A DNA stretch of 19,414 bases, taken from positions 1 to 19,414 of the forward strand of contig CAJTOV010000068.1 in assembly GCA_910577765.1 (NCBI GenBank), given 5' to 3'. This document shows, piece by piece, positions 14,786 through 19,414 of the stretch; within the stretch, counting starts at the first letter, position 1, and every line of letters begins with the position of its first letter. Both the position numbers and the translations under genes were made by a program. The notes under the pieces are model-generated. The model searched no databases and was not told the DNA's origin. It was given only the letters and a program-made list of their open reading frames with translations. The stretch is from an uncultured Lachnospiraceae bacterium. GTDB lineage: Bacteria > Bacillota > Clostridia > Lachnospirales > Lachnospiraceae.

Positions 14786-15109
14786 CTATCTTTTTTTCTC
14801 AAACCTTCCGGTTTCATCCACATAGTAGTTGTCCACCCAGGTGTCGGCGGCCATGATGCCATTCTCATCCAGATAGTACCAGGCGCCGTCATCCTTCAGC
14901 CAGTAGTCGGACTTGCGGTTGCCCCTTTCATCCAGATAATACCGTACACCGTCCAGCTCAAGCCATCCGGTAGCCGGAGTTCCGTCATCCTGAATGTATT
15001 GCCACTGTTCCTCTTCAGTCTGGCACCACTCACCGGCCATAGCGGGAAACGCACCAAGGAAAAGACAGGTTATGGTTAAAACCAAGGCTAAACATGATTT
15101 GTGTTTCAT
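14786..15109 (-). CDS. Small secreted cell-wall-binding-repeat protein, 107 aa
   Basis: The signal peptide is MKHKSCLALVLTITCLFLG with cleavage likely after AMA (residue 25). The rest is nothing but choline-binding-type wall repeats: WQYIQDDGTPATGWLELDG, RYYLDERGNRKSDYWLKDDG, WYYLDENGIMAADTWVDN, ending YYVDETGRFEKKR. With no other domain it may be a wall-surface decoy, spacer or ligand protein; its role is unknown. It shares the repeat type with the 372-aa protein at 12556-13674 but has no extra domains. AAGGGG lies 9 nt before the ATG. It is monocistronic, with its own strong promoter (15209-15237) and terminator. Confidence 0.85.
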   Translation of the reverse strand: MKHKSCLALVLTITCLFLGAFPAMAGEWCQTEEEQWQYIQDDGTPATGWLELDGVRYYLDERGNRKSDYWLKDDGAWYYLDENGIMAADTWVDNYYVDETGRFEKKR

Positions 15110-15590
15110 GTCAGTTCACCCCTTTTTGTTTTATTCCTGTGAAGGCAGGGAACCGGCTCCATGAAAACCAGATGCTGGAAACTGCCCACAAGGTTCTAAC
15201 TTAAGCCTATTATAGCAATGGTGTTTTTAGATATCAATACCCTGGGGTGGATTGTAAGGAATTCGCGGGAATTGTAAGAAAAATGTTATGAAAGTTTTTG
15301 CGCATTTTGTCGGGTTGTGGATAACTGGAAAATACAAGATATAGTATGTGGAGAGTCAGGTCATACGGCAATGTTGGGGATGTCAATAAAATATCTGAAA
15401 ATGCCGAATTTGTCTGTCGAATTTTGCGATATGTTTCACTTTTCAAATCCAAAAAATGGTTTTATAGTATATTTTAAAGAAGGAAACTTTCTATATTGCT
15501 TTGTCTGCTGTCTTCCGGCAGGGAAAGGCAGTGTGCCGGATATGAGAAAATACCTTCACACGTAATCAAGCCTACGAGGAGGAATTGGTA
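15110..15590. other. 481-bp AT-rich gap between divergent small genes
   Basis: It holds the minus-strand promoter at 15209-15237. On the plus strand TTTTCA (15440-15445), a 17-bp spacer and TATAGT (15463-15468) could drive the 48-aa gene, but this is weak. An 82-codon frame (15317-15565, GTG start) has no RBS and no recognisable protein features. The stretch 15240-15480 is clearly richer in A+T than its neighbours. Confidence 0.5.
15209..15237 (-). promoter_or_regulatory. Sigma-A promoter of the small cell-wall-binding gene
   Basis: On the minus strand TTGATA (15237-15232), a 17-bp spacer and a perfect TATAAT (15214-15209). The leader to the ATG at 15109 is about 95 nt. Confidence 0.85.
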
Positions 15591-15737
15591 ATGAGCAACG
15601 CATTGGATGAAATGAAAAAACTGGAAGCCGAAAATCAAAAACTGAAAGAAGATAATGAAATGCTGCTGAGCATTGTTGTTCAGATGAAGGTAACATTAAA
15701 CAGGCTGGTGAACCGGTACGTGACAGAGCAGTCCTGA
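15591..15737 (+). CDS. 48-aa coiled-coil small protein
   Basis: A short gene with strong support: GAGGAGG (15576-15582) lies 8 nt before ATG 15591, and the stop is TGA 15735-15737. The protein begins MSNALDEMKKLEAENQ and continues KLKEDNEMLLSIVVQMK; hydrophobic residues fall every 3-4 positions (L5, M8, L11, and so on), giving a leucine-zipper-like helix over nearly its full length, ending TLNRLVNRYVTEQS. It has no signal peptide. It likely dimerises or pairs with another coiled-coil protein; the convergent neighbour at 15813-16229 has a similar heptad helix and is a candidate partner. The family is not recognised. Confidence 0.75.
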   Translation: MSNALDEMKKLEAENQKLKEDNEMLLSIVVQMKVTLNRLVNRYVTEQS

Positions 15738-15773
15738 GATACCCGGAAATGAGACGGCCTGGTATCCCAGGAC

Positions 15774-15804
15774 CCCGGAACGCCGGGTGCAGCGGCGTTC
15801 CGGG
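15774..15804. terminator. GC-rich hairpin between convergent small genes
   Basis: CCCGGAACGCCG (15774-15785) and CGGCGTTCCGGG (15793-15804) form a perfect 12-bp stem with a 7-nt loop. There is no T-run directly after it on either strand (TTTTTC occurs at 15825 on the plus strand), so it is an imperfect terminator or an mRNA-end stabiliser. Confidence 0.6.
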
Positions 15805-15812
15805 AAGGGGGA

Positions 15813-16229
15813 TTACTGGGAAGAGTTTTTCTGACGGCGGATCTCCAGACCTTCCAGCTGATGCTCCAGCGCCCTGGTTTTGCGGAGCAGGTCCCAGATG
15901 GTCTGATGCATCCAGTCTATGGTTTCGTTAAGCTTCAGATTTTCAAGCTCCAGTTCATGAACATGCTCTTTCAGCTCCGCCACCACTGCCCGGGCGTTGT
16001 GTGCCCTGGCAGTGGCAAGAAACCGGTTGGTAATCAGCGGATCTTTCGCCAGTATTTCCTGGGTGAGAAGATTGTCCCTTTCTTCCGGATCAAGCTTGAT
16101 GAAAGTCAGATATGGCATGCCCAACTGGGTAAGCTTTCGGCCACAGTTTGGGCAGACTGCATTTCTTACCAGATTATAATATCCGTAACGTCCGCATTTG
16201 CCGCAATAATAAACTGCTAATTCTCTCAT
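15813..16229 (-). CDS. Zinc-ribbon plus coiled-coil protein, 138 aa
   Basis: The N-terminus is a treble-clef or ribbon-like zinc site: YCGKCGRYG (C9, C12) and CPNCGRKL (C26, C29), a CxxC-13-CxxC arrangement. A middle region (TFIKLDPEERDNLLTQEIL) leads into a long heptad helix about residues 75-132 (AVVAELKEHVHELELENLKLNETIDWMHQTI...). It is cytoplasmic by composition. The family is not recognised; the ribbon suggests nucleic-acid or protein binding. GGAGG lies 6 nt before ATG 16229. It is convergent with the 48-aa coiled-coil gene, 75 bp apart. Confidence 0.78.
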   Translation of the reverse strand: MRELAVYYCGKCGRYGYYNLVRNAVCPNCGRKLTQLGMPYLTFIKLDPEERDNLLTQEILAKDPLITNRFLATARAHNARAVVAELKEHVHELELENLKLNETIDWMHQTIWDLLRKTRALEHQLEGLEIRRQKNSSQ

Positions 16230-16376
16230 AATATGCCTCCATCTCCTTTATATGATGCGAAGTAAACTGCCGGGGGAGTCCGCCAACAAGTGAAACAACC
16301 CCTCATAAGATTACAACGCGCCGGAAAGGAAAATGTAACAGATTTTTGGAAAAAAATTGATTTTTTTGCTTTTTGG

Positions 16377-16526
16377 GTTACAGTTCACGGGGCGGGGAAA
16401 ACTGGAGGGAAACAGACGTCAAGCTGGCTTGTAAGACTGTTTTTGTCCAGTTTTCCACATCGGGCGGACGCCCGATGCTTCTTGTCCGACACAGCCGGGC
16501 AAGAAGATGCCCCCGCAAACAGTAAC
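16377..16526. mobile_element. MITE-like element, 150 bp (most complete copy of the first repeat family)
   Basis: The left end GTTACAGTTCACGGGG and the inverted right end GTTACTGTTTGCGGGG agree at 13 of 16 positions. Inside are two hairpins. The first is an outer perfect 11-bp stem GGAAAACTGGA/TCCAGTTTTCC (16396-16406 with 16446-16456) with an inner AAACAG/CTGTTT. The second is the CTTCTTGTCC stem (about 16478-16506) shared with 1-66 and 431-517. It has no ORF of its own with an RBS. The rest of the gap 16230-16610 is AT-rich (T and A runs at 16342-16374) plus the promoter and operator listed separately. No clear target duplication is seen. Confidence 0.6.
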
Positions 16527-16543
16527 AAACATTATCAAACCCC

Positions 16544-16572
16544 TTGCATTATTTTCAAATAGAAGCTATAAT
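16544..16572 (+). promoter_or_regulatory. Sigma-A promoter of the LacI-uxaC operon
   Basis: TTGCAT (16544-16549), exactly 17 bp, TATAAT (16567-16572). It starts 18 bp after the end of the repeat element. Confidence 0.88.
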
Positions 16573-16582
16573 GATTCTAGTT

Positions 16583-16596
16583 TGTAAGCACTTACA
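16583..16596. promoter_or_regulatory. LacI-family operator at the transcription start
   Basis: TGTAAG-CA-CTTACA is a 14-bp palindrome matching the LacI/GalR-family layout TGnAAnC-nTTnCA, but with CA instead of the usual CG at the centre. It covers the expected start site and early transcript, so binding there would block the promoter. Autoregulation by the next gene is inferred. Confidence 0.7.
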
Positions 16597-16610
16597 GAAA
16601 AGGTGATTCT

Positions 16611-17612
16611 ATGAATATATATGACGTATCCGAGAAGGCCGGCGTCTCCATCGCAACCGTTTCCCGGGTTCTCAACGGGAATCCCAATGTAAGCGACCGG
16701 ACACGCTCCCGGGTTCTTAAGGTCATGGACGAGCTGGGCTACACGCCCAACGTATTTGCCAGGGGCCTGGGCCTGGGCACCATCCAGACCGTGGGAATCA
16801 TGTGTTCCGATTCCTCGGACCCCTACCTGGCCCACGCCATTTACTACCTGGAGCGGGGGCTCAAAGACTATGGCTATGATTCCATCCTCTGCTGTACCGG
16901 CAGCCTTCTGGACAACAAGCGCCAGTACTTTGACCTGCTGCGTTCCAAGAAGGTGGACGCCATCATTCTGGCCGGCTCCAAGTTCATTGAGCCCAGGGTC
17001 CGGGACAACGGCTACATTCTGGAGGCCGCCAGGGAGATTCCCATTATGCTGGTCAACGGCTTTCTGGAGGGGGAGAACATTTATTCCACCCTCTGCGACG
17101 ACCGGATGGCCACCTACAAGGCCACCAGGGAACTGCTGCAGTCCGGATGCCGCCAGATCCTCTATCTGTTTACCAGCTTTTCCTACAGCGGCACCTGCAA
17201 GCTGAAAGGCTACCGGGACGCCCTTACCGGCCAGGGACTCTCCGTAAGGGAGGACTATATCCACCACTGTCCCAAAGATATACTGGCTGCCAGAGAGCTT
17301 CTCCTGTCCCTTCATGAATCGGGCCTGCACTTTGACGCAGTGCTTACTTCTGATGATACTTTGGCCGTAGGTGCGGTAAAATATGCACATGCTGCCGGAA
17401 GACGTATCCCGGATGACTTAAGCATCGTTGGATATAATAATTCCAGCTACGCCGTCTGCACGGACCCGGAGCTGACCTCCATCGACAGCAAAGTAGAGGC
17501 ACTCTGCACCACCACCATCAATACCCTTATGGGCGTATTCAACGGCGGGAATGTCCCGGTACGGACCACCATTGCCGCCGATTTGATTAAAAGAGCAACA
17601 ACCAGATTCTAA
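16611..17612 (+). CDS. LacI-family transcriptional regulator, 333 aa
   Basis: The N-terminal LacI helix-turn-helix is complete: IYDVSEKAGVSIATVSRVLN (3-22), then the hinge-helix region LGYTPNVFARGL. The rest is a periplasmic-binding-like effector domain (TVGIMCSDSSDPYLAHAIYYLE, VDAIILAGS, then DAVLTSDDTLAVGAVKYAH and PDDLSIVGYNNSS). The length is normal for the family. AAAAGG lies 7 nt before the ATG. It is followed after 25 bp by uxaC without a terminator, so it most likely represses its own operon and responds to a hexuronate or derivative; glucuronate or galacturonate is a guess from the neighbour. The palindrome at 16583-16596 is its likely site. Confidence 0.92.
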   Translation: MNIYDVSEKAGVSIATVSRVLNGNPNVSDRTRSRVLKVMDELGYTPNVFARGLGLGTIQTVGIMCSDSSDPYLAHAIYYLERGLKDYGYDSILCCTGSLLDNKRQYFDLLRSKKVDAIILAGSKFIEPRVRDNGYILEAAREIPIMLVNGFLEGENIYSTLCDDRMATYKATRELLQSGCRQILYLFTSFSYSGTCKLKGYRDALTGQGLSVREDYIHHCPKDILAARELLLSLHESGLHFDAVLTSDDTLAVGAVKYAHAAGRRIPDDLSIVGYNNSSYAVCTDPELTSIDSKVEALCTTTINTLMGVFNGGNVPVRTTIAADLIKRATTRF

Positions 17613-17637
17613 TTATTTTAAAGGAGGATTACCCCAA

Positions 17638-19041
17638 ATGAAACAGTTTATGGACAAAGACTTCCTGCTTTCCACCGAGTCCGCACAGAACTTATTCCAC
17701 CAGTATGCAGAGCATATGCCCATCCTGGACTACCACTGCCACATCAATCCCAGGGAGATCGCCGAGGACCGGAAGTTTGACAACATCACCCAGGTCTGGC
17801 TGGGCGGCGACCATTACAAATGGCGCCAGATGCGTTCCAACGGCATTGACGAGAAATATATCACCGGCGATTCCACGGACCGGGAGAAGTTCCAGAAATG
17901 GGCAGAGACTCTGGAGAAGCTGATCGGGAATCCCCTGTACCACTGGAGCCATCTGGAGCTGCAGCGGTATTTCGGCTACACCGGACATCTGTGCGGGGAA
18001 ACGGCCGAGGAGGTCTGGAACCTGTGCAATGAGCAGCTTCACAGCAAATGGTCCGTCCGCAGCCTGATCAAGGCTTCCAACGTGACCCTGATCTGCACCA
18101 CCGATGATCCGGTGGACAGCCTGGAGTGGCACAAGAAAATTGCGGAGGACCCAACCTTTGACGTGCAGGTGCTGCCTGCCTGGAGACCGGACAAGGCCAT
18201 GAACGTGGAAAAGCCTGACTACGCCTCCTACCTGGCCAAACTGTCCCAGACCAGCGGTGTCCAGATCCGGGACTTTGCTTCCCTGAAAGAGGCTCTGTCC
18301 AACCGGCTGGATTTCTTCCATTCCATGGGCTGCCGGGTATCCGACCATGCCCTGGAGTATGTCATGTATGTACCGGCTTCCGACGCGGAGCTGGACGCCA
18401 TCCTGGCCAAGGGCATTTCCGGAGGTCCTATTACCCGGGATGAGGAGCTGAAGTTTAAGACCGCTTTCATGCTGTTTGTGGCAAAGCAGTACAACCGGCT
18501 GGGCTGGGCCATGCAGATCCACTACGGCTGCAAGCGGGACAACAACGCCTACATGTACCAGCAGATGGGACCGGATACAGGCTTTGACTGTATCAACAAC
18601 TATGCTCCCTCCGCACAGATGGCTGATTTCCTCAATGCTTTAAGCGCCACCAACGAGATTCCCAAAACCATCCTCTACTCCCTGAACCCCAACGACGATG
18701 CCTCCATCGGCACCATCCTGGGATGCTTCCAGGACCCCACGGTCCAGGGCAGGCTGCAGCAGGGTTCCGCATGGTGGTTCAATGACCACAAGCAGGGCAT
18801 GACCGCCCAGATGACCAGCCTGGCCAACCTGGGATGCCTTGGCAACTTTATCGGAATGCTTACGGATTCCAGAAGTTTCCTCTCCTACACACGTCATGAG
18901 TATTTCCGGCGGATTATGTGTGAGCTGGTTGGCGGCTGGGTGGAAAATGGAGAGTACCCCAATGACCAGAAGGCGTTAAAGGAGATTGTGGAAGGAATCT
19001 GCTATAAGAATGCTGTAAGGTATTTTGGATTTAATCTGTAG
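17638..19041 (+). CDS. uxaC: Glucuronate/uronate isomerase, 467 aa
   Basis: UxaC interconverts D-glucuronate and D-fructuronate (and D-galacturonate and D-tagaturonate), the first cytoplasmic step of hexuronate breakdown toward 2-keto-3-deoxygluconate. It belongs to the amidohydrolase superfamily. Here the family start FMDKDFLLSTESAQNLFHQYA is followed by LDYHCHINPREIAED, with the metal-binding histidines H33 and H35; further matches include WRQMRSNGI, QIHYGCKRDNN and LTDSRSFLSYTRHEYFRRI near the C-terminus. The length is typical of the family. AAGGAGG (17621-17627) lies 10 nt before the ATG. It is the second gene of the LacI-uxaC operon. The other pathway genes (uxaA/uxaB, uxuA/uxuB, kdgK/kdgA) are not in the window. 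Confidence 0.95.
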   Translation: MKQFMDKDFLLSTESAQNLFHQYAEHMPILDYHCHINPREIAEDRKFDNITQVWLGGDHYKWRQMRSNGIDEKYITGDSTDREKFQKWAETLEKLIGNPLYHWSHLELQRYFGYTGHLCGETAEEVWNLCNEQLHSKWSVRSLIKASNVTLICTTDDPVDSLEWHKKIAEDPTFDVQVLPAWRPDKAMNVEKPDYASYLAKLSQTSGVQIRDFASLKEALSNRLDFFHSMGCRVSDHALEYVMYVPASDAELDAILAKGISGGPITRDEELKFKTAFMLFVAKQYNRLGWAMQIHYGCKRDNNAYMYQQMGPDTGFDCINNYAPSAQMADFLNALSATNEIPKTILYSLNPNDDASIGTILGCFQDPTVQGRLQQGSAWWFNDHKQGMTAQMTSLANLGCLGNFIGMLTDSRSFLSYTRHEYFRRIMCELVGGWVENGEYPNDQKALKEIVEGICYKNAVRYFGFNL

Positions 19042-19056
19042 TTCCTGAACCGGCTG

Positions 19057-19080
19057 AAAACGCGCCCCTGGCGCGTTTTT
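19057..19080 (+). terminator. Rho-independent terminator of the LacI-uxaC operon
   Basis: AAAACGCGCC-CCT-GGCGCGTTTT is a perfect 10-bp stem with a 3-nt loop and ends in five T, 15 bp after the uxaC stop. Confidence 0.92.
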
Positions 19081-19101
19081 GGTATCCCGGCAAAAAAAGA
19101 A

Positions 19102-19196
19102 GGCTGTCGCAAAATGGCAGATTTCCGCAATATACCGTTCTGATATCAGAAAGATATCATCGGTCTATTGGGGAAACATGGAATTTTGCGACAGCT
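19102..19196. repeat. Long palindrome, copy 2 (likely two-way terminator)
   Basis: GGCTGTCGCAAAAT at the left and ATTTTGCGACAGC at the right pair perfectly at the ends. The interior has TGATATC-4 nt-AGATATCA as in copy 1 (10959-11056), with which it shares AATGGCAGATTTCC. T-runs follow the stem on both strands (GCTTTTTTG on plus; CCTTCTTTTTTTG on minus), so it can terminate both convergent genes. Confidence 0.78.
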
Positions 19197-19232
19197 TTTT
19201 TGTTGTGATTGCTTATTTTGCTTTGGTTTTTC

Positions 19233-19414
19233 TCACATTCCTGGAGCGCTTACTGCCCCATTGCCGCCGGAGGAGGTGTCTCCTCCGGGACCCCCGGGAG
19301 AGCCGGGACTGCCAGGCACCGGCTGGGGAGAGGGAACCCGGGACGGATCCGGTACGGTCTCCGGCACGGGGGACGGCTGGGGAGCCGCCGGGGACGACTG
19401 TATCCCGGGGCCTT
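19233..19414 (-). CDS. C-terminal end of a gene with a Pro/Gly/Ser-rich tail (partial)
   Basis: On the minus strand an open frame enters from the right edge and stops at TGA (19235-19233), giving 59 residues. They are proline-rich and low in complexity (PQPSPVPETVPDPS, then PGSPGSPGGPGGDTSSGG) and end NGAVSAPGM. Such tails are common in secreted or membrane proteins and at the ends of Ser/Thr kinases in Lachnospiraceae, but the main domain is outside the window, so no function can be given. Other minus-strand frames are less regular in composition. It ends 37 bp from the long palindrome. Confidence 0.55.
   Translation of the reverse strand, partial: GPGIQSSPAAPQPSPVPETVPDPSRVPSPQPVPGSPGSPGGPGGDTSSGGNGAVSAPGM

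Noticed and set aside
15317..15565. Possible 82-aa gene in the AT-rich gap
   Set aside because: GTG start with no RBS and odd composition, and it stops just before the strong RBS of the 48-aa gene. No homology recognised.
1..16526. CRISPR array from the recurring palindromes
   Set aside because: Copies are far apart, of different sizes and not in regular tandem; no cas genes are present.
16290..16562. Possible 90-aa gene before the LacI promoter
   Set aside because: It runs across the MITE-like element and its hairpins and has no RBS. Coding is accidental.
16566..17390. 274-codon minus-strand frame antisense to the LacI gene
   Set aside because: Shadow of a clear LacI-family gene with a complete helix-turn-helix.
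17613..17637. Attenuator or riboswitch between the LacI gene and uxaC
   Set aside because: The gap is only 25 bp and contains just the RBS.
17692..18522. 276-codon minus-strand frame inside uxaC
   Set aside because: Shadow of a full-length, well-recognised uxaC.

Overview
The window looks like a chromosomal segment of a Firmicute of the Lachnospiraceae type (Enterocloster/Hungatella/Lachnoclostridium-like). Reasons: roughly 55% G+C with AGGAGG-type ribosome binding sites, sigma-A promoters, choline-binding-type cell-wall repeats, a VanZ-like protein, a lipoprotein, and many short intergenic palindromes. This assignment is an inference; no rRNA or tRNA gene is present to settle it.

Layout. 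(i) 1-670: the right end of a palindromic repeat, a 70-residue Cro/C1-type regulator, and a decayed second repeat copy. (ii) 671-7798: two very large genes in convergent orientation around one strong terminator. The first (1487 aa) has an aminoglycoside-phosphotransferase-like kinase domain followed by a SAMD9-like STAND NTPase body: degenerate P-loop with GGTT, winged-helix-like region, TPR-like helices and an OB-like tail. The second (863 aa) is another P-loop NTPase ending in a SEC-C zinc motif. This pair is the best candidate for an undescribed defence or conflict system. (iii) 8109-10937: a two-gene surface-polysaccharide operon, a polyprenyl glycosylphosphotransferase and a Wzz/CapA-like protein with a kinase-like tail that lacks its P-loop. 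(iv) 11066-13674: VanZ-like membrane protein, lipoprotein, and a secreted cell-wall-binding protein. (v) 13892-16229: small genes (a second 70-aa regulator, an 89-aa conserved-looking protein, a small cell-wall-binding protein, a 48-aa coiled-coil protein, a zinc-ribbon/coiled-coil protein) mixed with MITE-like elements. (vi) 16544-19080: a LacI-family regulator with a clear promoter and operator, followed by uxaC (glucuronate isomerase) and a terminator. (vii) The edge holds the Pro/Gly-rich C-terminus of a gene on the minus strand.

Two repeat families run through the intergenic DNA. One is built on a GTAACAGTTCA / TGAACTGTTAC arm. It occurs as 31-bp palindromes (11-9-11 layout) just after stop codons, as a 137-bp MITE-like element with a perfect terminal inverted repeat, and as a 150-bp element with two further partial copies. 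The other is a ~98-bp long-stem palindrome that separates convergent genes in two places and probably acts as a two-way terminator. No transposase, CRISPR array, tRNA or rRNA was seen.
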